From positions 124,001-188,000 of the forward strand of contig JAGQSC010000036.1 of the NCBI GenBank assembly GCA_020439745.1: a DNA stretch of 64,000 nucleotides, in the 5' to 3' direction. Below, piece after piece: positions 26,605 through 34,415 of this stretch. The notes under the pieces are model-generated. The model saw only the letters and a program-made list of their open reading frames with translations, was not told the DNA's origin and did not search any database. The first letter of the stretch is position 1. Each line of letters begins with the position of its first letter. This DNA is from Acidobacteriota bacterium (GTDB lineage Bacteria > Acidobacteriota > Holophagae > Acanthopleuribacterales > Acanthopleuribacteraceae). The translations under genes and the position numbers were made by a program.

Positions 26605-27030
26605 GAGGCTGTAGGCCGATTGACCCGGCAGCCCACCCCGATCCCGACGTAGTCGGGTGAGGGGTGGGTTACAAAAAATATTTGCGAGAGCCCAAAGCAA
26701 AGCGGCGGGCGACTGACATCATCTGTGAGACAAGCAAACCGTCATGGATTTGAATCGCTTGCTTTGCTGCAATGTTTTCGCACGGATGGTGCGGTTTCCA
26801 ATTAACCCTGGGGTTTTAACCCCAGATTAGATCCAAACAATAGGGCCAACCCCGGCAGGGGTGACGTAAACATAAGCTCAAAAAACGTGTATGTTTTGAT
26901 GAAGACGGGCATCGCGTTTGATCACAAAACCTCTGATGAGGACGTCACCCCTGCCGGGGTTGAGGGTCTATCTTTATGCGGTTACCCGGGGTTGAAACCC
27001 CGAGCTAAGTTCAAACAACCCCTGTGGGGT
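26605..27030. repeat. Transposase-less palindromic element, copy 1 (REPIN/BIME-like)
   Basis: About 426 bp without a gene. It opens with AGGCCGAT-type sequence and a hairpin CCCACCCCGATCCCGAC...GTCGGGTGAGGGGTGGG. Then a GCGC hairpin, CTGGGGTTTTAACCCCAG (26809-26826) and CCAACCCCGGCAGGGGTGA follow. About 80 bp of unique sequence separates these from the inverted counterparts TCACCCCTGCCGGGGTT (26945-26961), CCCGGGGTTGAAACCCCG and CAACCCCTGTGGGGT. The first 220 bp recur, near-identical, at 36249-36470. The ends match those around the transposase gene at 33453. The rest of the gap 26367-27069 shows nothing else. Confidence 0.83.
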
Positions 27031-27069
27031 CTATGAAGGTCCATCAATTTGTTTGCTCAGGCAATGGGT

Positions 27070-27507
27070 CTACTGGGCGGTCAAATAGCTGGCCATCTTG
27101 TCCAGCGTACTGCGTTTCACTTTCATCGTGATGCCTGGACAGGATTGAAACGCGATTCGGTAGCCTTTGAAGAAGAGGAAGGAGAAGGGTTCCACCTGTA
27201 ATTCGTTCCACGGGATCAGCAACGGTTTGTGGAACAAACGGAAGGGAAGGATGGGCACCAGATAGAAGCCCTTCTTACTGGCACCCATCACCAGCACCCC
27301 GTTGAAATTCACGCCATTCATGCGCGCCGATTGAAAACCGTAGGTGTTGCCCTCAAAGGGTCTTGTGTGCTGAAACTGGCTGGCCAGCCGGGTCCAACCA
27401 CTCATCCACGAAAGCAGACGCAACACCAGACACCACATGCCCGCAAATGCAAAGGGAAACCCCAAGGCAATCACCACACCCAATCCCTGATTCGTCGTCT
27501 CTTCCAT
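27070..27507 (-). CDS. Membrane-anchored paralogue B of unknown family
   Basis: About 145 residues, paralogous along its whole length to the product of 25935-26357. One N-terminal transmembrane segment (VVIALGFPFAFAGMW), the conserved FQSARMNGVNFNGVLVMGASKKG, LPFRLFHKPLLIPWNELQVEP and a C-terminal helix with KRSTLDKMASYL. ATG 27507 aligns with the paralogue start; TTG 27531 is an alternative. The two copies flank a palindromic element, so duplication around or by that element is possible. Confidence 0.7.
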   Translation of the reverse strand: MEETTNQGLGVVIALGFPFAFAGMWCLVLRLLSWMSGWTRLASQFQHTRPFEGNTYGFQSARMNGVNFNGVLVMGASKKGFYLVPILPFRLFHKPLLIPWNELQVEPFSFLFFKGYRIAFQSCPGITMKVKRSTLDKMASYLTAQ

Positions 27508-27721
27508 CGTTTCTTTCGCCCTTCGGTTCAACTAGAGAAGCTGATTATAAGGCGGGATTGAAGCGAAACCGACACAAGGACTCTCCTTACTCGTGCTCGC
27601 CTTCGCGCCGGAGTTTCCGTGTTGAGGAGGTACCTAAAATTAGAACACACAGAATGTGAGGCAATCATGCGACTGCTTGTCTTCGTTCCGCGTCAAGGTT
27701 AAGGTTGATTGGAGGACCGAC

Positions 27722-28165
27722 ATGCCCCAAATATTGGCTCTTTTGGCTGCGAATGCCTTGACCATAAATCAGGCACATCAGCAACTTCAATGTTCGCTCT
27801 CTTCGGAGAATGAGGGCTGGTTTAGACTCGAGATTCGCAACACTTCCGATACACAATTCAGTGGTGATATTGCGCCTGTAGTGAATCTTTCTACGGCCAC
27901 AGACGAAATAGGCGATTTTTGGGCACCTTTGGATCCCTACTCAGGTCACTCATATGGGCCCAATCAATCGATTTGGATCAAATTAGAGCCAGGTGAAATG
28001 CTTAAAGTTCGATTGGATCCCCGGGATTTGCTTTGGGACTTGGTTTTTTCGTCTGTATGGCCAAATAGACCACTGAATCAGGTTGTGCCCACGGGACGTT
28101 ACGTTTTGTATGTTGCGTTAGACGGGTTGGGTTCTTATTCAAATCGCTTGTCGTTTGATTGGTGA
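27722..28165 (+). CDS. Unrecognised protein, perhaps exported
   Basis: 147 residues. The start ATG at 27722 follows GGAGG. The N-terminus (MPQILALLAANALT) is weakly hydrophobic and could be a short signal sequence. The body looks like a single beta-sandwich: WFRLEIRNTSDTQFSGDIAPVV, IWIKLEPGEMLKVRLDP and TGRYVLYVALDG, the style of bacterial Ig-like or intracellular-proteinase-inhibitor domains (strands ending P.G.Y.V). Family not recognised. Its stop abuts a GCGC hairpin. Confidence 0.62.
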   Translation: MPQILALLAANALTINQAHQQLQCSLSSENEGWFRLEIRNTSDTQFSGDIAPVVNLSTATDEIGDFWAPLDPYSGHSYGPNQSIWIKLEPGEMLKVRLDPRDLLWDLVFSSVWPNRPLNQVVPTGRYVLYVALDGLGSYSNRLSFDW

Positions 28166-28171
28166 CTTCTT

Positions 28172-28186
28172 CGCGCCGGCGGCGCG
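28172..28186. repeat. Short REP-like hairpin between convergent genes
   Basis: Perfect CGCGCC GGC GGCGCG stem, preceded by CTT. It sits between the stop codons at 28165 and 28191 and so may act as a two-way transcript end while being another copy of the dispersed GCGC unit. Confidence 0.65.
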
Positions 28187-28190
28187 ACAT

Positions 28191-29153
28191 CTATTTGGGG
28201 CCCATGTCTTTGAGGAACTTGAAGAGTTCGCTGTCCGTGGAAAGGACCAAGGTGGTTTGGGCATCAATCATGGCTGCATAAGCTTGCATGGTCCGAGTGA
28301 ACTCGTAGAATTCCACCGCTTCGCGACTCTGATTGTAGGCACTGGCATAAATCTCGGTGGCAGTGGCATCGGCGAGTCCGCGGATTTCCTCCACTTCTCG
28401 ATAGGCCTCGGATTGTATCTTGTTCAATTCACGAACCCGATTGCCGCGGATGCGAGCCGCTTCACCATGTCCCTCGGACAAGAACCGTTCGGCAATTTGT
28501 CGTCGCTCGCTGATCATGCGGTCGTAGATTTTGGGCCGGACGCTGGCGTTGTAATTGATGCGTTTGAAACGAATATCCAAAAGCTCAATACCAAAGACGC
28601 CCACCTTCTCAGCTGCAGCTTCAAAGATCTCATGTTCCACCAATTTTCGGCCCTTTTGAATAGGTACCAAGAAGCCGAACTCTTTGTTCGTAGGTGCTTC
28701 GCCCAGCACACCTTCCCGCAATGGAACCCGGTCTTTGGTGGTGCGAATGATCTCAATCAGTTCGTGTTTGGCGACCGCATTTCGCGTCTCGCTGCCCAAG
28801 ATATCGTCCAATCGCGATTGCGCGCTTCGCTCATCTCGTAACCGCAGGAAGTACTGCAGTGGGTCCACAATTCGCCAACGGGCAAAGATGTCCACAGAAA
28901 TGTAGAGTTTGTCCTTGGTGGGCATGTCCGATGGGCTTCCATCCCATTCCAGGACACGTTTGTCGATGGGGTTCACTTCTTGAATAAACGGTATTTTGAA
29001 CTTCAATCCAGCGGTGGTGACCGGATCGCCGACGGGCTTGCCAAACTGAGTGATGATCATTTGTTGGACTTCGTTTACTTCGTAGACGGAACTGAACACC
29101 AAGATCATGCCAGCCACCGCCACAACTGTGAGCGCTATCTTCTTTAGATTCAT
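28191..29153 (-). CDS. hflC: HflC, membrane protease modulator (SPFH/band 7)
   Basis: 320 residues. An N-terminal transmembrane helix (LTVVAVAGMILVFSSVY) anchors a periplasmic band-7 domain with YEVNEVQQMIITQFGKPVGD and FARWRIVDPLQYF, then a long coiled coil (RQIAERFLSEGHGEAARIRG and EVEEIRGLADATA). With HflK it forms a large cage around the FtsH protease and modulates its access to membrane substrates. ATG overlaps the hflK stop by four bases. FtsH itself is not in the window. Confidence 0.93.
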   Translation of the reverse strand: MNLKKIALTVVAVAGMILVFSSVYEVNEVQQMIITQFGKPVGDPVTTAGLKFKIPFIQEVNPIDKRVLEWDGSPSDMPTKDKLYISVDIFARWRIVDPLQYFLRLRDERSAQSRLDDILGSETRNAVAKHELIEIIRTTKDRVPLREGVLGEAPTNKEFGFLVPIQKGRKLVEHEIFEAAAEKVGVFGIELLDIRFKRINYNASVRPKIYDRMISERRQIAERFLSEGHGEAARIRGNRVRELNKIQSEAYREVEEIRGLADATATEIYASAYNQSREAVEFYEFTRTMQAYAAMIDAQTTLVLSTDSELFKFLKDMGPK

Positions 29154-30178
29154 GGTCGATCTCCCTTGTTTGGATTCAGGTTGAGTAATGGCAGGAGGTT
29201 TTGAGTTTCGTCATCCACAATAATCTTGGCGCCCAAACGTGGCAGCACTTCTTGTAGTGTTTCCACGTAAATCCGTCGCCTTGTGACTTCTGGCGCTTTG
29301 CTGTATTCGGCAAATAGGGCATTGAAGCGAGCCACGTCACCCTCCGCCTCGTTGACTCGTTTCAGGCGATAACCGTCCGCTTCGCGGATTCTCTGATCCT
29401 TTTCACCTTCAGCAAGCGGAACAACTTTGTTGTATTCCCTGCGAGCCTCGTTGATCAACTTTTCCTTTTCTTGTTGAGCCTGGTTGACTTCGTTGAACGA
29501 TTCCTGCACCGGCTTTGGCGGGTTGATGTTCTTCAACTGCACCTGGTCGATGCTGATACCCATTTCGTATTTGGTCGACAACGCCTGCATCTTGTTGAGG
29601 GCTTCCGATTCAATTTCCTGGCGACCGATGGTGATGACTTCGTCCACGGTGCGGTCGCCTACCACCTCCCTCATGACCGATTCAGACACGTATCTCAGTG
29701 TTTCTGCGGGTTTGCGCACCTCAAACAGGAATTTGACGGGATCGGCGATGCGATACTGCACCACCCACTCCACCAGGGCCGCGTTTAAGTCGCCTGTCAC
29801 CATTTGGGTCTCCTTGGTTTCGTCATCGAAACTAGGGCTCTGGTTAGGGTCGGTAGCTCCAGGGGTGGAGAACCCAAACTCTTGTTTGAGCTGGCGTTTT
29901 ACGGGAACGATGGTGGCTTGGTCCATGCCAAACGGTAGCTTGAGATGCAAACCGGGCGACACGTATTTGACGTACTTACCAAATCGTTGAATGACAGCCA
30001 CAGAGTCGCTTGGCACGGTGTAAAAAGCGGACCAAAGACTCAATAGACCGATTAATAGGGCAAGGCCGATCGATGCTCTGCGTGCGCTTCTTACAAGATC
30101 GCTTATTCGGTCCATGAATCGCCGCAGGATCACATCTGGATCAAGAGGGTGAGACGGCCTTTTTCCGGGCAGGGTCAT
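29150..30178 (-). CDS. hflK: HflK, membrane protease modulator (SPFH/band 7)
   Basis: 342 residues. A Pro-rich cytoplasmic head (1-35), a transmembrane helix (IGLALLIGLLSLWSAFY), then the band-7 domain starting TVPSDSVAVIQRFGKYV and a coiled coil (NEVNQAQQEKEKLINEARRE). It partners HflC, encoded next with a four-base overlap, in control of FtsH. Start ATG at 30178 has AAAGGAG eight bases upstream. The order hflK-hflC is the usual one. Confidence 0.94.
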   Translation of the reverse strand: MTLPGKRPSHPLDPDVILRRFMDRISDLVRSARRASIGLALLIGLLSLWSAFYTVPSDSVAVIQRFGKYVKYVSPGLHLKLPFGMDQATIVPVKRQLKQEFGFSTPGATDPNQSPSFDDETKETQMVTGDLNAALVEWVVQYRIADPVKFLFEVRKPAETLRYVSESVMREVVGDRTVDEVITIGRQEIESEALNKMQALSTKYEMGISIDQVQLKNINPPKPVQESFNEVNQAQQEKEKLINEARREYNKVVPLAEGEKDQRIREADGYRLKRVNEAEGDVARFNALFAEYSKAPEVTRRRIYVETLQEVLPRLGAKIIVDDETQNLLPLLNLNPNKGDRP

Positions 30179-30511
30179 CGTGTTTCTCCTTTAACTGGAG
30201 GATTCTCCCAGTCGTAATTTGCGTGGAATTCACTGTTCGAATGCGGTCGCCTGAAATGGCAATGGAGGATATCCATCAACCGGTCCCTAAAGGCGACGCC
30301 AATTCCACCGTGGTTTGGTTTAGCGACATTCCGTCCGCTGCCTGAGTTGGATCAGCTGATCGCACAGTTTGTAAGCGTTGCGTTAACTCACTACAGCCTA
30401 GCACGAATGCGTCAATGGCGCTTTGTTCATGCCGTCCCTGGGCGACGGCTTTGACGTGGATCCGGGTCGTCACGTGCGATAATACGTTCAACGAATGTTC
30501 AGGAGCACGCA
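30179..30511. promoter_or_regulatory. Divergent intergenic region of hflK and NYN gene
   Basis: 333 bp with no convincing gene. Close to the NYN start, TGCGATAAT (30475-30483) resembles an extended -10; TTGACG at 30451 is a possible -35 but the 21-bp spacer is long. AGGAG at 30501 serves the NYN gene. A 78-codon frame on the minus strand fills most of it, but has no ribosome site and would start on top of the NYN start codon. Confidence 0.35.
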
Positions 30512-31324
30512 TTGGAACGATCCCCAGAAGTTACCACCTTGGCGGTCTTTTGCGATTTTGAGAACGTGGCACTTGGTGTTCGCGACGCGAAATTCTCTCG
30601 CTTCGATGTGAACAAGGTACTTGAGCGACTGCTACTGAAAGGCAATATTGTCGTCAAGAAGGCCTATTGCGACTGGGAACGCTACAAGGAATTTAAGGTT
30701 GCCTTACACGAGGCATCCTTTGAACTGATCGATATTCCCCATGTGCGACAGTCAGGTAAGAATTCCGCCGATATTCGCTTGGTCGTAGACGCCCTCGATT
30801 TGTGTTACACCAAGGCTCATGTCGACACCTTCGTGATCATCAGTGGTGATTCTGATTTTTCGCCCCTGGTCAGTAAGCTGCGCGAGAACAATAAGACCGT
30901 GATTGGATTAGGCGTCAAGAATTCAACCGCAGACCTGTTGATCGCCAATTGTGACGAATTCATCTTTTACGATGATCTGGCCCAATCCGATCGCGATACA
31001 CAGAAACGACGCGCCAAGTCGACGCGATCCTCGAAACCGGTGCCAACCTCACAAAAACCTGTTCTGGACCCCAAACACCAGGAAGTGTTTGAATTGGTTG
31101 AAGAGACGATTGAAGCGCTGATGTCCGAACGCGGGGCCGAGGACAAGATCTGGGGCTCCATGATCAAACAGACGCTGAAACGCCGAAAACCAGGCTTCAG
31201 CGAGTCCTACTACGGTTTTCGATCCTTTAGTCAGTTGTTGGAAGCTGTGGCCAAACATGGTCTGATTGAATTGAGCTACGACGAAAAATCAGGCGGATAC
31301 ACCATCCAGTTAGTAAATCGATAG
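30512..31324 (+). CDS. NYN-domain (PIN-like) nuclease with LOTUS/OST-HTH tail
   Basis: 270 residues. The NYN domain (DUF88/LabA-like, residues 8-155) has the acidic residues of a metal-dependent RNase: AVFCDFENV, KNSADIRLVVDAL and FVIISGDSDFSPLV. A charged linker (165-190) leads to a winged-helix LOTUS/OST-HTH domain with GAEDKIWGSMIKQTLKRR and YGFRSFSQLLEAVAKHGLIEL, which binds RNA in relatives. The pair of domains is common in bacteria; RNA decay is the likely role. TTG start at 30512 has AGGAG seven bases upstream. Confidence 0.9.
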   Translation: MERSPEVTTLAVFCDFENVALGVRDAKFSRFDVNKVLERLLLKGNIVVKKAYCDWERYKEFKVALHEASFELIDIPHVRQSGKNSADIRLVVDALDLCYTKAHVDTFVIISGDSDFSPLVSKLRENNKTVIGLGVKNSTADLLIANCDEFIFYDDLAQSDRDTQKRRAKSTRSSKPVPTSQKPVLDPKHQEVFELVEETIEALMSERGAEDKIWGSMIKQTLKRRKPGFSESYYGFRSFSQLLEAVAKHGLIELSYDEKSGGYTIQLVNR

Positions 31325-31347
31325 GGAACACAGACAAGTGAGGCCGC

Positions 31348-31815
31348 ATGTTTTCAGGATTGTTGACGGCATTTTGCCTTTTTGGCGATTACCCAAGACT
31401 TCCGTTGCTTGAAATCGGGGATCCTGTTCCTTTTGATGCAATTGATACGTCCGTCATGGTTTTTCTGTCAGAACATGAGATGGTCGACGAGTGGAAATGG
31501 CTGTTTCAGGGTGTTGAATATTTTTTGGGGGTCGATTCCAAGAGCAGAGTCAAATATTTGAGCACTTACTCAAGGACTGTCCTACCTCCTGAGGGGATCG
31601 GTGTGGGTGCCACACTGGAAGATGTTCAGAAAGTGAATGGCATCATCCGGGAAAGGAATTGGGAAGATTATTGGTATGTGATTGTTCTTCCGTCAGGATG
31701 GAAACTGGGTTTCTACCTAAATTATTCAAGGACAAATAAGGAGCCAAAACCGGAGGCCGAGGTAATTGTTCTCTTCAAAGGAACACCAGCAGCAACATTC
31801 GGTGGTAAGCATTGA
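31348..31815 (+). CDS. Unrecognised protein of the accessory island
   Basis: 155 residues. The first ten are weakly hydrophobic (MFSGLLTAFCLFG), but a signal peptide is not certain. The centre reads YFLGVDSKSRVKYLSTYSRTVL and PEGIGVGATLEDVQKV. This 'given threshold, G-x-xVG-x-T' layout is common in small exported proteins. No family named. Codon use looks AT-richer than the flanking core genes. Start ATG follows GAGG. Confidence 0.6.
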   Translation: MFSGLLTAFCLFGDYPRLPLLEIGDPVPFDAIDTSVMVFLSEHEMVDEWKWLFQGVEYFLGVDSKSRVKYLSTYSRTVLPPEGIGVGATLEDVQKVNGIIRERNWEDYWYVIVLPSGWKLGFYLNYSRTNKEPKPEAEVIVLFKGTPAATFGGKH

Positions 31816-31972
31816 CGTACCTATGCCTTTCATTCCTTTGCTCGGTCGTGTAGAGAACGAAATATATATTTGAAATTTGATGGGACGGCCTATTGGAGTC
31901 TGGGCCAACGGGAAAAGAGACCAAGTGGATGCTCACCAAAATCAGAAACAAAAAGAAGCATTGGGGGAAATG

Positions 31973-32227
31973 ATGAGAGATCACAGACGGATTGATGAAA
32001 TATTGGACTTAATTAAAGAGATCTGGATGCGCGACCCCGATGTTCGGTTCAATCAATTGCTGTACGTCCTTCAATCCAGTTACTCCAAGCAACATGCGGG
32101 TTTGGGTCGAGTAGAGGAGAAAGACACATACGGAACAACACGCTTGGGTTTTGATTTTTTCAATTTGGAGGATAGTTTGTTTCTGAAACACTTACATAAA
32201 GTGGCAAATGAGAAAAAGAAGTCATGA
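31973..32227 (+). CDS. Small helical protein, RDxxRIDEIL family, copy 1
   Basis: 84 residues, helical: RDHRRIDEILDLIKEIW, then RDPDVRFNQLLYVLQSSYS and FFNLEDSLFLKHLHKV. Its twin lies at 34155-34409. I recall similar short proteins annotated as YihD/DUF1040-like, without known function. GGGGGAA precedes the ATG pair at 31970/31973; the frame is open further upstream, but that extension is not shared with the twin. Confidence 0.65.
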   Translation: MRDHRRIDEILDLIKEIWMRDPDVRFNQLLYVLQSSYSKQHAGLGRVEEKDTYGTTRLGFDFFNLEDSLFLKHLHKVANEKKKS

Positions 32228-32350
32228 GTGTGTCGGCATTCTTTTGGGCGTGAATTCTGCTTGGGTTTGGAAACGACGGCGCATGGCCACGAATGACAAA
32301 AAAGGAATGAAGTGTTGACTGGCTAAGAACAATGAAAACGGAGAAGAATC

Positions 32351-32689
32351 ATGCGACCAGCCAATCTCTTGAAAATTGAAACTCTTAGCAACGATTGGAG
32401 AGATAAAGACATTATTCTTCTGCATGCCTGTTTCCAATTACTAAAAAATTGTGTTGAAGATGAAAATCTCCTGAATTGCCATATAGATTGGGAATACGAT
32501 GAGAGGCACCGGCAAGCAAAACACGAGATTGAAGAACTGTATCAGTGGTGGGCTTCGTATGTGGAACCGCCGACCCTTGACGAAGAAGGCTACAATCATG
32601 AATCGGAGATGTTGAAACGATTAGTCGCGGTTAGGTGGGCTTGTGGACTTAAACCTGAGCCCTTTGATAGGCGAATGGCCGTGCCCTAA
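32351..32689 (+). CDS. Small phage-type hypothetical protein
   Basis: 112 residues. DIILLHACFQLLKNCVE is followed by RQAKHEIEELYQWW, a pattern familiar from phage and prophage hypothetical proteins in which an EI..LY.WW helix closes the domain. The C-terminus includes LKRLVAVRWACGL. Function unknown. GGAG precedes the ATG by eight bases. It suggests past phage contact of this island, but no other phage gene is present. Confidence 0.62.
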   Translation: MRPANLLKIETLSNDWRDKDIILLHACFQLLKNCVEDENLLNCHIDWEYDERHRQAKHEIEELYQWWASYVEPPTLDEEGYNHESEMLKRLVAVRWACGLKPEPFDRRMAVP

Positions 32690-32708
32690 GTGACATCATG
32701 GATTTGAC

Positions 32709-33085
32709 ATGAGGGAATTCAAGAAACCTGATCGGGAACCGGACTTAGAAGTTGAGGCGCGTTTGTTTGCAACTGAGGAAGGCGGCCCTCGTAAGACGCT
32801 TGTTCAGGGTTGCAGGTTTCCGCAGGACTTTGGTCTCCCCAACGAATTGAATGATGGTATTGTCAGTTTGTTGGAATGCCACCCAACCAAAAGGCATATG
32901 TTTGGTTGTTAGCACCTGAGCGAAATCGTCACCGTCTTTCAAAGGGATTTGAGTACAGGATCTGGGATGGGCGGTTTATTGGGCAAGGTACGATTCTGAA
33001 GGTAATTAACCCCATCCTGAATAATGACGAGGAAGTTGTGGATGAATCCCACTTATTGGATCAATTGAATGTTTGTCTTGATTGA
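32709..33085 (+). pseudogene. EF-Tu-like beta-barrel protein broken by a frameshift
   Basis: Frame one (from ATG 32709) gives LEVEARLFATEEGGPRKTL, GCRFPQDFG and LNDG. It then runs into a stop at 32910. The second frame supplies YCQFVG, then KAYVWLLAPERNRHRL, FEYRIWDGRFIGQGTIL, to a stop at 33083. Joined near 32856-32858 they give one protein of about 125 residues with the order of an EF-Tu domain 2/3-like barrel, as in hypothetical proteins with PTEEGGR...PE...G..F.I..G...G.G. Adding one G to the GG at 32856-32857 restores the frame. This is either a real lesion or a base-calling error. Confidence 0.72.
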
Positions 33086-33317
33086 TCTTGTCTCACAAGC
33101 CAATGCGGTGCAGAGGCTCCTAGTAGGGCTCGCGGATGATGAAAAAATTCGTTGGCTTCGACGACATGGCGACGTGGATGAAATCCCAAACCTTCCTCAC
33201 GGCTATCCCAGGCATTACAGTTTCGTGACACCCGTTGGGAAAGAATGTGCGTTCTTCTTGCGTGGCGATGAGTTTGTTTTTCTAGGCGACCATTCGACAT
33301 TCGTCGCACGGGAGTGA
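33069..33317 (+). CDS. Small unrecognised protein
   Basis: 82 residues: a helical start (VSQANAVQRLLVGLADDEKI) and a strand-rich end (RHYSFVTPVGKECAFFLRGDEFVFLGDH). No clear ribosome site; it overlaps the end of the frameshifted gene by 17 bp. The regular strand pattern argues that it is coding, but the start is uncertain and the family unknown. Confidence 0.5.
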   Translation: MFVLIDLVSQANAVQRLLVGLADDEKIRWLRRHGDVDEIPNLPHGYPRHYSFVTPVGKECAFFLRGDEFVFLGDHSTFVARE

Positions 33318-33326
33318 ATGGGGCAA

Positions 33327-34056
33327 CGTCGTCGCGCCAGAGGCGCGGTTTCCAATTAGCCCGGGGTTTCAACCCCGGGTTGGGCGTCAAAACCCAGGCC
33401 AACCCCGGCAGGGGTGAAGTAATATGGTCACCATGACAACGAAGGGGGACGTATGTCAGGAACCTATTCAAATCTCAATTTCCACGTCGTGTTCAGTACG
33501 AAAGGGTGTCGTCGCCTCATCATTCACGATTTGGAACAAGCGCTACACAAATACATCAGTGCGATTGTGAAGCAGAAAGGTGGCCAGGTGCTTCGTATGG
33601 GTGGCACCGAAGACCATGTTCACATGGTGATGCGCTTGAAGCCGGCGATGCCGATACCTGACTTGATGAGACAGATCAAAGCCCAATCATCCAAATGGTT
33701 CAATGATCGCCACAACCTGCCGGAGCCATTTTCATGGCAAGTGGGTTACGGCATCTTCTCGGTGAGCCAATCTCAATTGAATGAGGTGATACGTTATGTT
33801 GATCAGCAGAAGACGCACCATCGCGAGATGAGTTTCAAACAGGAATTTGCAGCCATGTTGAAACGCCAAGGCGTGGCGTTCGATCCTAAATATTTGTGGT
33901 GAACAAATCACCTCTGCCGGGGTTCTAGTGTGTTTTTTGTTGAGTTACCCGGGGTTGAAACCCCGGGCTAAATCCAAACAACCCCTGTCGGGGTTGACCA
34001 ATTGATACGCACCCCTCCCTGCGGTCGGGAACCCGGGTCAATCGGCCAACGGCCTC
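33327..34056 (+). mobile_element. REP-associated tyrosine transposase element with palindromic inverted ends
   Basis: Left end: GCGC hairpin (33333-33348), TTAGCCCGGGGTTTCAACCCCGGG (33356-33379) and CCAACCCCGGCAGGGGTGA (33399-33417). The transposase gene follows. The right end repeats these in inverted order: CACCTCTGCCGGGGTT (33910-33925), TTACCCGGGGTTGAAACC onward (33946-33971), and CAACCCCTGTCGGGGTTG. A degenerate reversed copy of the outer sequence (GGGTCAATCGGCC..CGGCCTC) ends at 34056. Two relatives lacking the gene lie at 26605 and 36249. Confidence 0.82.
33453..33902 (+). CDS. IS200-like Y1/REP-associated (RAYT) transposase
   Basis: 149 residues, complete. HUH-type single-strand transposase: metal-binding HVH in TEDHVHMVMRL, and the catalytic tyrosine probably in VIRYVDQQKTHH. 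The N-terminus reads SNLNFHVVFSTKGCRR and the end YLW, as in the IS200-like subgroup. Such enzymes nick at hairpin-bearing ends; the flanking palindromes fit. AAGGGGG precedes the ATG. The gene appears intact and could act in trans on the transposase-less elements. Confidence 0.9.
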   Translation: MSGTYSNLNFHVVFSTKGCRRLIIHDLEQALHKYISAIVKQKGGQVLRMGGTEDHVHMVMRLKPAMPIPDLMRQIKAQSSKWFNDRHNLPEPFSWQVGYGIFSVSQSQLNEVIRYVDQQKTHHREMSFKQEFAAMLKRQGVAFDPKYLW

Positions 34057-34154
34057 CCATAATGTCCAATGATAACCATTTTGATGTAGCATTCCGATAG
34101 GCGAATTTTGACGCAATTGCGGTCTGCCAAGGAACTAATGGAGTAATCAATCAA

Positions 34155-34409
34155 ATGAGGGATCCCAGGCGAATTGATGAAATATTGGTCTTGATCAAAG
34201 AGATATGGATGCGTGATCCAGACCTTCGGTTCAATCAGCTCCTATACATCCTTCAATCCAGTTACTCAAAGAGTCATGGTGAATGGGGGCGAGTCGAGGA
34301 GACAGACACATCTGGATTAACACGCGTGGGATTTGAATTGTTCAATTTAGAAGACACCGTTTTCCTTAATCATTTGCACAAAGTAGCCTCAAAACCCGAG
34401 AAATACTAA
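34155..34409 (+). CDS. Small helical protein, RDxxRIDEIL family, copy 2
   Basis: 84 residues, about three-quarters identical to the product at 31973: RRIDEILVLIKEIWMRDPD, FNQLLYILQSSYSK and LFNLEDTVFLNHLHKV. The same similarity is visible in the DNA. The copies flank the transposase element. Function unknown; possibly a YihD/DUF1040-like protein. Start ATG is weakly supported by GGAG ten bases upstream. Confidence 0.65.
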   Translation: MRDPRRIDEILVLIKEIWMRDPDLRFNQLLYILQSSYSKSHGEWGRVEETDTSGLTRVGFELFNLEDTVFLNHLHKVASKPEKY

Positions 34410-34415
34410 GGCTAT

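Noticed and set aside
26605-27030. Possible CRISPR array in the repeats at 26.6, 33.3 and 36.2 kb
   Set aside because: Repeats are palindromic, few, not evenly spaced, and centred on an IS200-like transposase with no cas gene nearby.
30276-30512. 78-codon minus-strand frame between hflK and the NYN gene
   Set aside because: No ribosome site, start codon overlaps the NYN start and its putative promoter, and the composition does not resemble a protein I know.
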